Notes: generated by a model from the sequence alone, not told the origin. A DNA stretch of 15,326 nt from Acidobacteriaceae bacterium (GCA_030044455.1 JASHVU010000402.1:1-15326), one strand, 5' to 3'. Positions 1 through 8,477 are shown, counted from the stretch's first letter. Translations and numbers: made by a program.

Positions 1-2037
1 CCCCATGCGCCAAAGGTAGTGATCGTGAGCGACAGACTTTGGCGGCAGCTTTTTCATGGAAATCCTGCCGTGATAGGTCAGGCGGTGAAGCTTGACGGAG
101 ACAATTACACAGTTATTGGCGTCATGCCGCGCGACTTTGATGATGTGCTTTCTCCTTCAGCGGAGCTGTGGACACCCGATGAATATGATTCCGGCCAGAT
201 TGTGACCGAATTCAATAGCTGGGCGTGGGGCAACCACCTTCGCATGGTGGGCCGGCTGAGGCCCGGAGTTTCGCGCGGCGAGGCTGCCCAGGAATTGGCA
301 GGAGTCGCACGAGCCCGATGGCCGCAATTTCCCCGCCCGCGCTGGGCCTCTCTGGAACGCGGGCTGATTGTGGATTCTCTGCAGGATGACATCGCGCATA
401 CGGTTAAACCGGCGCTGCTGGCGGTTTTCGCGGCGGTGATCATCGTTTTGGCCATCGCCTGCGTGAATCTCACCAACCTGCTGTTAGCGCGCAGTGCGAG
501 TCGCGCCGGTGAATTTGCGGTGCGCGGCGCACTTGGAGCTTCAAGGCAGCGCATCGTACGCCAGCTGGTCACGGAGAGCATGCTGCTGGCGATTCTCGGC
601 GGCGCACTCGGAATCGCTGCCGCCGTCGCCGGGGTCCGCGTGATTGTTGCGCTGAGTCCGCCGGAGTTACCGCGCCTCAACGCGATTGCTTTCGATCCTT
701 CCGCATTCTTCTTTGCGTGTGTGCTTGTGACCGCCATCGGTCTGATTGCGGGCACATTGCCCGCGCTTTACATCTCCCGCAATGAGATGCACTCGGGGCT
801 GCAGATGGTTTCACGCCGTATTGCCGGCTCCCACCTCGGGACAAGGCGCTTCCTGGTCGTTGCGGAGATTGCGCTGGCTTCTGTTCTGCTGGTGAGCGCG
901 GGCTTGCTGCTGCACAGCATGCAACGGCTGGTTGCCATTGACCCTGGATTCGCCCCTTCGCAACTGCTCACCGTGCAGGTGGTCACATCGGGCCATCAGT
1001 TCGACGAATTTCCATCGAACCCCAATGGCGCTGAACGCCGCCGTCAGTTTTTTGAGCAGGCGCTGGACGCTGTTCGGCGCGTGCCCGGGGTAGAGAGCGC
1101 CGCATTCAGCAGTCTGCTGCCGCTCAGTGACGATCCACCGGTTGTGGGCCAATATGGAGCACAGTTCGATGATCAGGACGCGCAAAGCGGATACAACGTG
1201 TTTCGATATGCGGTGAGCCCCGACTATTGCCAGACCATGGGGATTCGGCTCATGAGTGGTCGATTGCTGGATGAACGCGATGCCGCGGGCGCGCCCCAGG
1301 CCGCGCTCATCAGCGAATCCCTGGCGCGGCATCACTTTGGAAATCGAAATCCGATCGGCAGCCGTCTGCACGTAGGTCCGCGTGATCGTCCCTGGTACAC
1401 CGTTGTTGGCGTTGTCGGCGATGTGAAACAGACTTCGCTATCTATTGACGATGAAGATGCCGTCTATATTTCCACGCGGCAGACCTGGTTTGCTGATGAC
1501 ACGCTGTCGTTTGTGATTCGGGCTCGGGGAAACGCAGCGGCGCTCGCCCCGGCGGTGAAATCGGCTGTCTGGTCTGTAGACAGGAATCAGCCCATTGTGC
1601 GGGTGGTAACCATGGATCGGCTGATGGCGATTACGGAGGCAGAACGGCGGTTCATCCTGATTCTCTTTGAGACATTCGGAGTGGTTGCGTTGCTGCTTGC
1701 GGCGGTCGGTTTGTATGGCGTACTGTCGGGCAGTGTTGCAGAGCGGGTTCACGAGATTGGGATTCGCATGGCCCTGGGAGCGACACGGGGCAATATTCTG
1801 GCCCTGGCGCTTCACGATGGAATGCGGCTGACTGCGTTCGGCATGGCAATCGGACTGTGCGGGGCTTTTGCCGCGAGCCATGGAATCGCATCGCTGCTTT
1901 TTGGAACCTCGACGCTTGACCCGGTCTCGTGGTTGGGCATGTTTACGCTGCTCGCGGCGGTAGCCGTCATCGCCTGCTGGATTCCGGCATGGCGTGGGGC
2001 GGGAGTGGATCCCTCCACCGCGCTGCGGTCGGAATGA
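1..2037 (+). CDS. ADOP-type ABC transporter permease (MacB/FtsX family), 5' end outside window
   Basis: The reading frame is open from base 1, and the residues before the first GTG (PHAPKV, then VIVSDRLW) continue the family pattern, so the gene begins before the window; 678 codons are visible. It starts inside the first periplasmic MacB-type core domain (SDRLWRQLFHGNPAVIGQ, then YTVIGVMPRDF). Next come an FtsX transmembrane block (hydrophobic around window residues 137-165 and 190-220, with the VRGALGASRQRIVRQLVTES cytoplasmic signature), a further membrane pair and a second periplasmic domain (YTVVGVVGDVK). It ends in a second FtsX block (GIRMALGATRGNILALAL) and the short LDPVSWLGMF...VDPSTALRSE tail. 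Two MacB/FtsX repeats in one chain are the hallmark of the acidobacterial ADOP permeases, which probably work in efflux or lipoprotein/peptide export at the inner membrane. The substrate is unknown and no ATPase gene is visible. Confidence 0.92.
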   Translation, partial: PHAPKVVIVSDRLWRQLFHGNPAVIGQAVKLDGDNYTVIGVMPRDFDDVLSPSAELWTPDEYDSGQIVTEFNSWAWGNHLRMVGRLRPGVSRGEAAQELAGVARARWPQFPRPRWASLERGLIVDSLQDDIAHTVKPALLAVFAAVIIVLAIACVNLTNLLLARSASRAGEFAVRGALGASRQRIVRQLVTESMLLAILGGALGIAAAVAGVRVIVALSPPELPRLNAIAFDPSAFFFACVLVTAIGLIAGTLPALYISRNEMHSGLQMVSRRIAGSHLGTRRFLVVAEIALASVLLVSAGLLLHSMQRLVAIDPGFAPSQLLTVQVVTSGHQFDEFPSNPNGAERRRQFFEQALDAVRRVPGVESAAFSSLLPLSDDPPVVGQYGAQFDDQDAQSGYNVFRYAVSPDYCQTMGIRLMSGRLLDERDAAGAPQAALISESLARHHFGNRNPIGSRLHVGPRDRPWYTVVGVVGDVKQTSLSIDDEDAVYISTRQTWFADDTLSFVIRARGNAAALAPAVKSAVWSVDRNQPIVRVVTMDRLMAITEAERRFILILFETFGVVALLLAAVGLYGVLSGSVAERVHEIGIRMALGATRGNILALALHDGMRLTAFGMAIGLCGAFAASHGIASLLFGTSTLDPVSWLGMFTLLAAVAVIACWIPAWRGAGVDPSTALRSE

Positions 2038-2127
2038 GCGCCATTCCAATCGAGCATGGACGGAGAATGATGTCTGACCCTGCCCGAATCGCTGGACGAG
2101 TATGGGCCCATGCACTTACCGATCCGG

Positions 2128-2224
2128 AGTTGGGCTGCGTTTCCAGGATTGGAAACGAAAATCGTAAGCCCCCTTTCGGGCGCTCTTCTTACGAGGACGG
2201 GATGGTGTGCGAGGGCAGCCAGCT
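2128..2224. ncRNA. Possible structured RNA: multi-helix fold closed by a 10-bp stem
   Basis: AGTT-G-GGCTGC (2128-2138) can pair with GCAGCC-AGCT (2215-2224), giving ten base pairs (one G-T) with a single bulged G. Inside are a GTTTCC/GGAAAC hairpin (2139-2144 with 2151-2156) and CGTAAG/CTTACG (2163-2168 with 2188-2193), the latter enclosing CCC-TTTC-GGG. On the minus strand that innermost loop reads GAAA, a GNRA tetraloop, so the transcript may be minus-strand. I do not recognise a known riboswitch or ribozyme family. The fold is read by eye and chance is not excluded. Confidence 0.3.
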
Positions 2225-2309
2225 ATGAGAAGCATGTCCGCGGCGGGGTTCGCGGTTTCCTGCGCTTTTCGCGATGAGGTTGTGAAAAGAATGGGCACGG
2301 CAGATCGAG

Positions 2310-2345
2310 GTTGCGCGAATTGCCTCAATCGCGGGTGAGCGCAAC
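2310..2345. repeat. Inverted repeat just past the 3' end of the orphan gene
   Basis: GTTGCGC (2310-2316) pairs perfectly with GCGCAAC (2339-2345). A nested ATTG/CAAT hairpin lies at 2319-2322 and 2326-2329. It sits about 30 bp downstream of the minus-strand stop codon at 2376 and could slow transcription or protect that mRNA's 3' end. No T-rich tract follows on either strand, so it is not a standard intrinsic terminator. Confidence 0.35.
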
Positions 2346-2375
2346 GGGTCGGCGGGTTCACAAGCCGGAGCATAT

Positions 2376-3122
2376 TTATTGAAAAGTCCAGCTTTGGCTC
2401 ATCGTCCTCGATGTGACATCGGTGACGACCCAGTCATTCCCGACGATACCCTTGGGTTTAAAGGCATCGATTGAATAGGCCGCTCCATTTTGAGTCACTA
2501 TGCCAAATGTCGTCAGATGGATCGGGTTATTCCCGATGTATTTTCCGATGATGCCAAAGGTGTTCATTACCCGATTGGCATCGAGGTTTTCGACGAAGGG
2601 CCTGAACCAGCCGATCAGGGTTGCATTCATGTTGTGAAGAGTGTCCAGAAACGCTTGTTTGCAATCCATTTTCGGAACCAGACTGGCAGCAGCATGTGCG
2701 ATGTGGCGCTGTCCGCCGATGGTATATGCAACCATCAGGCAACCGCTGAAGTCTTTGCTGAATACCGTTAGCGCGCTCTGGATATAGTTGGATTGTCCGT
2801 CGACGTATCCGACGAAATCGCAGTTTTCTGATCCGATGATTCTGTTCGACTTTGTGAGCAGCCGGCCCGGCGCGGAATAGCTGACCGCTCGCGACTTGCT
2901 TGGCGTCGTTCTGATCCGTAACGCCACTTCCGCCGCAATCGGACCGATGGCGCCGGATGGATGCGACAGGCAACGTACCCCTCCCAGATGGCTGTTCATG
3001 GGCCAGGCAGTTGCCAGCGTGTTGTCGGCAAAGCCTTCGCTTTTGATTCCGTGCGGTGAAATGATCGTGCTGGGGCAGGTGCTGAATCTGAGAATATGGC
3101 CCGGCTTCATCTGGTCGAACAT
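2376..3122 (-). CDS. Unrecognised protein, 248 aa, with SGC-x11-H-x2-H motif
   Basis: I do not recognise this protein. The ATG at 3122 (MFDQMKPGHILRF) is preceded by GGGAGGA with a 7-base spacer, so I prefer it to the longer frame starting at 3191. There is no signal peptide or membrane segment. The clearest feature is the central segment FSGCLMVAYT...QRHIAHAAAS: Cys128 follows Ser-Gly, with His140 at +12 and His143 at +15. The cysteine deamidases CNF1 (C866/H881, +15) and BLF1 (LSGC, C94/H106, +12) have the same Ser-Gly-Cys...His spacing, so a papain-like or CNF1/CheD-type deamidase fold is a possible but unproven reading. A second Cys (DCKQAFLDTL) and a C-terminal strand-rich half (HLTTFGIVTQNG) follow. 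The gene stands alone between the permease and the nifJ unit, and its GC content looks lower than its neighbours', which hints at horizontal gain. Confidence 0.75.
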   Translation of the reverse strand: MFDQMKPGHILRFSTCPSTIISPHGIKSEGFADNTLATAWPMNSHLGGVRCLSHPSGAIGPIAAEVALRIRTTPSKSRAVSYSAPGRLLTKSNRIIGSENCDFVGYVDGQSNYIQSALTVFSKDFSGCLMVAYTIGGQRHIAHAAASLVPKMDCKQAFLDTLHNMNATLIGWFRPFVENLDANRVMNTFGIIGKYIGNNPIHLTTFGIVTQNGAAYSIDAFKPKGIVGNDWVVTDVTSRTMSQSWTFQ

Positions 3123-3683
3123 AGAAAATCCTCCCTGTGACGCGGTATCTGCAAGCAGGACGCGGACCAACTCCGCTAAAGGACACGTCACGCCCGGAAC
3201 TCACCCGGAGAATGGGTCGTGTCCCGATCAAGCTTCTTAAACAAGTGTGGCAGCGGCTTCTACAGGAAGCTTCATCTGTGCAGAACGAGTTTTTCCGCGG
3301 CTTGCTGGGGGCTGAAGTTAGCAGGGTGAGTATAGCTGTGGAAACAGAATCCGTGCAATCTATCTGATTTGAAGGCCGGTCCATTTTGGATGAACGAGAG
3401 GGTGTTCCACCCAGGCGTTACTCGATTTGATTCGCAGGCTGAGGGGTCGAATAAAGGACAATTCGCGCACCCCTGTGACACAGCCGCACAGTGACCGATG
3501 CCGCAAGCATCATCTGGCACTCGGCGCCGGCTGTGCAGAGCCCTTTCCACGGTACGGAATGTATACCATAATGCGGGAAAACTGACCCTCCCTGTGCCCC
3601 GCATCACTGCCCCTCACGGCCCCGAGGCAGAGACTCACGATAGCGGCTGAACTTCCCAAAAGCCGCATTGTGGAGCTAAGCGA
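3123..3683. other. Divergent intergenic region between orphan gene and nifJ
   Basis: This 561 bp stretch separates the minus-strand orphan gene from nifJ. It holds the orphan gene's ribosome binding site next to 3122, a small inverted-repeat cluster (AAGCTTC 3230-3236 with GAAGCTT 3266-3272, and GCTTC/GAAGC at 3256-3270), and a possible nifJ promoter near 3544-3572. The open frames here (3137-3367 +, 3272-3607 -, 3510-3902 -) have no recognisable product. Confidence 0.5.
3544..3572 (+). promoter_or_regulatory. Possible sigma70-type promoter for nifJ
   Basis: TTTCCA (3544-3549) and CATAAT (3567-3572) are separated by exactly 17 bp. Transcription would begin near 3579, leaving a leader of about 105 nt before the nifJ start. 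The -10 box matches the consensus in 5 of 6 positions; the -35 box is weak. No FNR-type TTGAT-N4-ATCAA site was seen nearby. Confidence 0.3.
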
Positions 3684-6600
3684 ATGAGTGAACTGAAGAC
3701 CGTGATTCTGGACGGGAACGAAGCTGCCGCCTCGGTTGCCTATCGTCTCTCCGAGGTTGTCGCCATTTACCCCATCACCCCCTCGTCGCCTATGGCCGAG
3801 TGGGCCGATCAGTGGCGCTCGGAAGGCAAGCGGAATATTTGGGGCGCGTTGCCCATCGTTGAAGAACTGCAGAGCGAGGGTGGTGCGGCCGGTGCGTTGC
3901 ACGGCTCACTGCAAGCCGGCGCATTCGGCACTACCTTCACCGCTTCGCAGGGCCTGCTGCTGATGATCCCCAACATGTTCAAGATTGCCGGTGAGTTGAC
4001 CCCGGCCACGATGCACGTGACAGCTCGCACGCTAGCCACGCACTGCCTTTCGATCTTCGGCGACCACTCCGACGTGATGGCCTGCCGCTCGACCGGTTGG
4101 GCGATGCTTTCTTCGAACTCGGTGCAGGAGGCGCACGACCTGGCCTTGGTGGCGCAGGCGGCTACGCTGGAGTCGCGCATTCCATTCATGCACTTCTTCG
4201 ATGGCTTCCGGACCTCGCACGAGGTGGGCAAGATTGTGCCCATCACCGACGAGATTATCCGCTCTATGGTGGACGACGGCGCGATCATCAACTTCCGCAA
4301 AAACCGCATGTCGCCTGATCAGCCGGTGTTGCGTGGCTCGGCACAGAATCCCGATGTATTTTTCCAGGCACGCGAGGCCTGCACGCCGTTCCACGCTGCC
4401 GTTCCGGGCATTGTACAAGCGGTGATGGATCGCCTGGCAACGCTGACTGGCCGTTCGTATCATCTGTTTGACTACTACGGTGCAGCTGATGCCGAGCGCG
4501 TGATTGTGATGATGGGCTCGGGCGCTGAGGCTGCCGAAGAAGCCGTGGACGCGCTGAGGCGCCAAGGCGAGAAGGTGGGTCTGGTGAAGGTGCGCCTGTA
4601 TCGGCCTTTCGATGCCAAGGCGCTGATGGCGGCGCTGCCATGGACGGTGAAAAAGATTGCCGTACTCGATCGTTGCAAGGAGCCGGGCGCGATGGGCGAG
4701 CCGCTCTATCAGGATGTTGTGACCACGCTTGCCGAGCACGCTTCAAAGCTGCCCTTTGCAATGCCTGCAGTGATTGGCGGGCGGTATGGACTGTCGTCGA
4801 AGGAATTCACCCCGGCGATGGTGAAGGGCGTATTGGACGAATTGGAGAAGGCCTTGCCGAAGAACCACTTCAGCGTGGGCATTGTGGACGACGTGAGCCA
4901 TTCGAGCATCGACTACGATCCCAAGTTTTCGACCGAAGATCCGCAGACCGTGCGGGCGCTGTTCTACGGGCTGGGGTCCGACGGCACGGTGGGCGCGAAC
5001 AAGAACTCGATCAAAATTATCGGCAGCGAGACTGACAACTACGCGCAGGGCTATTTTGTGTACGACTCAAAGAAGTCCGGCTCGATGACGACGTCGCACC
5101 TGCGGTTCGGACCGAAGCCGATCCGGTCGACGTACCTGATTACGCGCGCGAGCTTTGTGGCCTGCCACAACTTCAGCTTTATTGAGAAGATCAACGTACT
5201 GGAGCCGGCGATTCCTGGTTCGATCTTCCTGCTTAATTCGCCCTACCCGGCCGCGGAAGTGTGGGACAAGCTGCCCAAGACGACGCAGAACGAACTGCTG
5301 GCCAAGAAGATTGAGTTTTATGTGATCGACGGCTATAAGGTGGCGCGTGAAGCGGGAATGGGTACGCGCATTAACACCATCATGCAGACTTGCTTCTTTG
5401 CCATCAGCGGCGTGTTGCCGCGCGAAGAGGCCATCACGCAGATCAAGAAGGCGATCAAGAAGACTTACGGTAAGCGCGGCGAGGCCGTGGTGCAGAAGAA
5501 CTTTGCGGCCGTGGACCATGCCTTGGCTCATCTTGAAAAGGTTGAGCTGCCGGCTGCGGTTTCGTCGCAGTTCGACCTGATTCCTTCGATTTCGTCAAAG
5601 GCGCCGGAGTTTGTGCGCGGCGTATTGGGTGAGATTGCGGCCGGACGCGGCGATTTGCTGCCGGTGAGCGCAATTCCCGCAGGCGGAACTTTCCCCACAG
5701 CGACCGCGCAGTGGGAGAAGCGCAATATCGCGCAGTTCATTCCTGTGTGGGACAAAGACCTGTGCATTCAATGCGGAAAATGCGTGATGGTTTGCCCGCA
5801 CGCTGTGATTCGCGCCAAGGTGTACAGTCCAGACCTTGCCAGCGACGCGCCCACGAACTTCAAGTGGGCTAAGCCCAAATGGAAGGGTATGGAGCAGGAC
5901 CGCTACTCATTGCAGGTTGCGCCTGAAGATTGCACCGGCTGCGCGGTGTGCGTGGAAGTTTGCCCGGTGAAGAACAAGAGCGACGCCAGCAAGAAGGCAA
6001 TCACCATGATGCCGCAGGTTCCGCTGCGCGAGAGCGAGCGCGAAAACTGGGAGTTTTTCCTGGGGCTGCCCGAGGTGAATCGCGCCAAACTGTCGCACAC
6101 GCAGGTGAAGGACCTTCAGTTGCTCGAGCCGCTGTTTGAGTTCTCGGGCGCTTGCGCGGGCTGCGGTGAAACGCCTTATATCAAGCTGCTGACGCAGCTG
6201 TTCGGCGACCGGCTTCTGATCGCCAACGCCACGGGTTGCTCATCGATTTATGGCGGCAATCTGCCGACGACGCCTTATACCAAAAACGCGCAGGGCCGCG
6301 GGCCAACCTGGTCTAACTCGCTGTTTGAAGATAACGCTGAATTCGGCTTCGGCATGAGAACCGCGCTCGATCAGCAAAAGGAATTTGCCGAAATGCTGGT
6401 GAAGCGTCTCGCGCCGGCCATCGGCGACGAGCTGGTGAACGGGCTGATCGGCGCCAGGCAGGGAACCGAGGCCGAGATCAACGCCCAGCGTGAGCGCGTC
6501 CAGGTACTTCGTACCGTTCTCGAAGGCGACGACAATTCAGATGCCAGGAACCTGCTGGCCATTGCCGATACGCTGGTCCGCAAGAGCGTCTGGATTTTGG

Positions 6601-7319
6601 GCGGCGACGGTTGGGCTTTCGACATTGGATTCGGCGGCCTCGACCATGTGCTGGGTTCCGGTAAGAACGTGAACGTGCTGGTGCTCGATACCGAGGTTTA
6701 CTCCAACACCGGAGGCCAGGCATCGAAGGCCACGCCGCGCGGCGCGGTGGCCAAGTTTGCGGCCAGCGGCAAGGCCAACAGCCGTAAGGACCTCGCCATG
6801 GAAGCCGTAAGCTACGGCTCGGTCTACGTGGCGCAGGTGGCCATCGGCGCCAACGACAGCCACGTGATCAAGGCCTTCCAGGAGGCTGAAGCGCACGATG
6901 GCCCATCGATCATCATTGCTTATTCAAGCTGCATCGCGCACGGGTACGATCTGGTGCACGGACTTGAACAGCAGAAGCTCGCGGTGCAGTCCGGCTACTG
7001 GCCGCTGATGCGTTACAACCCCGGATTGCGCGAAGAGGGCAAGAATCCGTTCCAGCTCGACTCCAGGTCGCCGTCCATCCGGCTCAAGGAATACGCTTAT
7101 CGCGAGGCGCGCTACACCATGCTCGCGCGGAGCAACCCCGATGAGGCTGCGCTGCTGCTCAAGGAAGCGCAGGACGATGTGGAACGCCAGTGGCGGGTTT
7201 ACTCTGCCCGCGCCTCAATGCCAGGCCGCGGCGACACGCCCAATATCGCGCCTGCCGAAATTAGGAACGACAACTCTGAAAAGAAGCTGGCGGGAGTATC
7301 TGCCGGGGGTGAAGAATGA
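3684..7319 (+). CDS. nifJ: Pyruvate:ferredoxin (flavodoxin) oxidoreductase, NifJ
   Basis: This enzyme catalyses oxidative decarboxylation of pyruvate with CoA to acetyl-CoA and CO2, reducing ferredoxin or flavodoxin in the cytoplasm. At 1211 aa it is the full single-chain form. The pyruvate/thiamine domain opens with IYPITPSSPMAEWADQW (Thr32 next to Pro33). The two ferredoxin-like clusters are bound by C694/C697/C700 plus C760, and C750/C753/C756 plus C704. The proximal cluster uses C824/C827 (CAGCGE), C852 (GCSSIYGG) and C1083 (SSCIAHG). The thiamine diphosphate motif is GDGWAFDIGFGGLDH, from D975, followed by YSNTGGQASKATP. All expected ligands are present. The ATG at 3684 has GGAG eight bases upstream. 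Its stop overlaps the next gene's start (ATGA), so the two are translationally coupled. Next to a Hox hydrogenase it points to fermentative pyruvate metabolism; an anabolic pyruvate-synthase role is also possible. Confidence 0.97.
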   Translation: MSELKTVILDGNEAAASVAYRLSEVVAIYPITPSSPMAEWADQWRSEGKRNIWGALPIVEELQSEGGAAGALHGSLQAGAFGTTFTASQGLLLMIPNMFKIAGELTPATMHVTARTLATHCLSIFGDHSDVMACRSTGWAMLSSNSVQEAHDLALVAQAATLESRIPFMHFFDGFRTSHEVGKIVPITDEIIRSMVDDGAIINFRKNRMSPDQPVLRGSAQNPDVFFQAREACTPFHAAVPGIVQAVMDRLATLTGRSYHLFDYYGAADAERVIVMMGSGAEAAEEAVDALRRQGEKVGLVKVRLYRPFDAKALMAALPWTVKKIAVLDRCKEPGAMGEPLYQDVVTTLAEHASKLPFAMPAVIGGRYGLSSKEFTPAMVKGVLDELEKALPKNHFSVGIVDDVSHSSIDYDPKFSTEDPQTVRALFYGLGSDGTVGANKNSIKIIGSETDNYAQGYFVYDSKKSGSMTTSHLRFGPKPIRSTYLITRASFVACHNFSFIEKINVLEPAIPGSIFLLNSPYPAAEVWDKLPKTTQNELLAKKIEFYVIDGYKVAREAGMGTRINTIMQTCFFAISGVLPREEAITQIKKAIKKTYGKRGEAVVQKNFAAVDHALAHLEKVELPAAVSSQFDLIPSISSKAPEFVRGVLGEIAAGRGDLLPVSAIPAGGTFPTATAQWEKRNIAQFIPVWDKDLCIQCGKCVMVCPHAVIRAKVYSPDLASDAPTNFKWAKPKWKGMEQDRYSLQVAPEDCTGCAVCVEVCPVKNKSDASKKAITMMPQVPLRESERENWEFFLGLPEVNRAKLSHTQVKDLQLLEPLFEFSGACAGCGETPYIKLLTQLFGDRLLIANATGCSSIYGGNLPTTPYTKNAQGRGPTWSNSLFEDNAEFGFGMRTALDQQKEFAEMLVKRLAPAIGDELVNGLIGARQGTEAEINAQRERVQVLRTVLEGDDNSDARNLLAIADTLVRKSVWILGGDGWAFDIGFGGLDHVLGSGKNVNVLVLDTEVYSNTGGQASKATPRGAVAKFAASGKANSRKDLAMEAVSYGSVYVAQVAIGANDSHVIKAFQEAEAHDGPSIIIAYSSCIAHGYDLVHGLEQQKLAVQSGYWPLMRYNPGLREEGKNPFQLDSRSPSIRLKEYAYREARYTMLARSNPDEAALLLKEAQDDVERQWRVYSARASMPGRGDTPNIAPAEIRNDNSEKKLAGVSAGGEE

Positions 7320-8332
7320 TTGATCTTTCAATGCAGTTCCTCGGCTTGAAGCTGAGCGGTCCAATCGTGGTTGCGTCCTCGCCGCTCTCGCAGTCAATTG
7401 AGAGTGTGCGTCACATGGAAGATGCCGGCGCCGCCGCCATCGTGCTCTCCTCTCTTTTTGAGGAACAGCTGGCCATCGAATCGCGCACCCTTGACGAGGA
7501 TCTGTCGCGCGGCACCGACTCGTTCGCCGAGTCGCTCGGCTACCTGCCCGATCTCGACGACTACCGCATGACCCACGACGTGTATCTCGAACACCTGCGC
7601 CGGGTGCGCGCTGCGGTTGACGTTCCCATTCTTGCCAGTCTCAACGGCGCAACCAGCGGCGGCTGGGTGCGTTTTGCCAAAGAGATGGAGCAGGCCGGCG
7701 CGCACGCTATCGAACTCAATACCTACGCGCTCGCGACCGACAAGGCCCAGACCGGGACAAGCCTGGAAGAGCAGTTGCTCGACCTGGTCCGCAACGTTTG
7801 CCAGGCGGTCAAGATACCCGTTGCTGTCAAGCTCTCGCAGTCGTTCACCAGCGTTCCTAATTTGGCCGGCCGGCTTGAGAAGGCCGGCGCAAAAGCGGTC
7901 GTCCTTTTCAACCGCTTCTATCAGCCCGACTTCGACATTGAAACTCTCGAAGTGAAGCCTTCGCTCCATCTCTCCACACCCTCAGAGCTGTTGCCGCGCC
8001 TGCACTGGGCGGCAATACTCTATGGCAACGTCAGCATGGATATCGTCATCACCGGCGGAGTTCATTCGGCTGAAGACGTGCTCAAGAGCGTGATGGCCGG
8101 AGCCAATGTCACGGAACTGGCCTCCGCCCTGTACATTCATGGGATCGACCACATCCGCCGCGTGCTCGCCGACCTTAATTACTGGCTCGAAAAGCGCGAG
8201 TACACTTCGCTGGCCGAGACGCGCGGTTGCCTCAGCCGGCGCTCGGCTCCCGATCTCTCGCCCTTTGATCGCGGCAACTACATCAAAACGCTGAGCAGCT
8301 ACAGTCTGAGACAGACGATGCCGGCCTTTTAA
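7316..8332 (+). CDS. Dihydroorotate dehydrogenase-like flavoprotein, nifJ partner
   Basis: This 338 aa TIM-barrel protein of the DHOD/PreA type probably binds FMN. FMN-site elements are visible: ASLNG (N110), IELN (N135), VAVKLS (K172), LFNRF (N199), ITGGVHSAED (phosphate-binding Gly247-Gly248) and GANVTELASALYIHG. True dihydroorotate dehydrogenases carry a catalytic Cys or Ser in NxSCPN-type loops and a Lys near the first FMN strand; here those places read NTYALA and VLSSLFEEQ. It is therefore unlikely to act in pyrimidine synthesis. PreA-type enzymes also carry a ferredoxin domain, and this one has no cluster motif. The start at 7316 overlaps the nifJ stop in ATGA, so the product is probably made in step with NifJ. 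Proteins of this kind are annotated beside nifJ in other bacteria; their reaction is unknown to me. The C-terminal 50 residues extend past the barrel. Confidence 0.9.
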   Translation: MIDLSMQFLGLKLSGPIVVASSPLSQSIESVRHMEDAGAAAIVLSSLFEEQLAIESRTLDEDLSRGTDSFAESLGYLPDLDDYRMTHDVYLEHLRRVRAAVDVPILASLNGATSGGWVRFAKEMEQAGAHAIELNTYALATDKAQTGTSLEEQLLDLVRNVCQAVKIPVAVKLSQSFTSVPNLAGRLEKAGAKAVVLFNRFYQPDFDIETLEVKPSLHLSTPSELLPRLHWAAILYGNVSMDIVITGGVHSAEDVLKSVMAGANVTELASALYIHGIDHIRRVLADLNYWLEKREYTSLAETRGCLSRRSAPDLSPFDRGNYIKTLSSYSLRQTMPAF

Positions 8333-8333
8333 A

Positions 8334-8443
8334 GCGTTTTAGGAAATACCGTAAGAAGAAACCGACGCCACAAAGTCAGCGCGACCCCAAGGAGCGCTGA
8401 CCCTGCACAACCGTGAGTGACATTACACCATTTCCTAAAATGC
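8334..8443. repeat. Nested inverted repeats after the nifJ unit
   Basis: GCG-TTTTAGGAAAT (8334-8347) pairs with ATTTCCTAAAA-TGC (8430-8443): 14 pairs with one G-T. Enclosed at the centre is GTCAGCGC (8375-8382) with GCGCTGAC (8394-8401), eight perfect pairs. It begins directly after the stop of the DHOD-like gene. It may be a small MITE-like element with 11-14 bp terminal repeats or a structured 3' untranslated region. No flanking target-site duplication is evident, and the region has no coding frame of note. Confidence 0.55.
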
Positions 8444-8477
8444 CGTAGACACTCTGGCATTCTCCCTTTGTCACTTC

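Larger units (their letters stand above)
2038..2375. other. Intergenic region without convincing gene
   Basis: The short open frames here (for example 1929-2228 on + and 2116-2373 on -) lack a credible ribosome binding site or a recognisable protein, and they overlap the permease end or each other. The stretch holds several inverted repeats, described separately at 2128-2224 and 2310-2345. No oligo-T terminator is evident after the permease stop. Confidence 0.6.

Noticed and set aside
1929..2228. Plus-strand 99-codon frame at the permease end
   Set aside because: It overlaps the permease in another frame, lacks a ribosome binding site, and runs through the inverted-repeat region.
2163..8360. 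CGTAAGAAGA shared by the minus strand at 2184-2193 and the plus strand near 8350
   Set aside because: A 10-base match is expected many times by chance in a window of this size.
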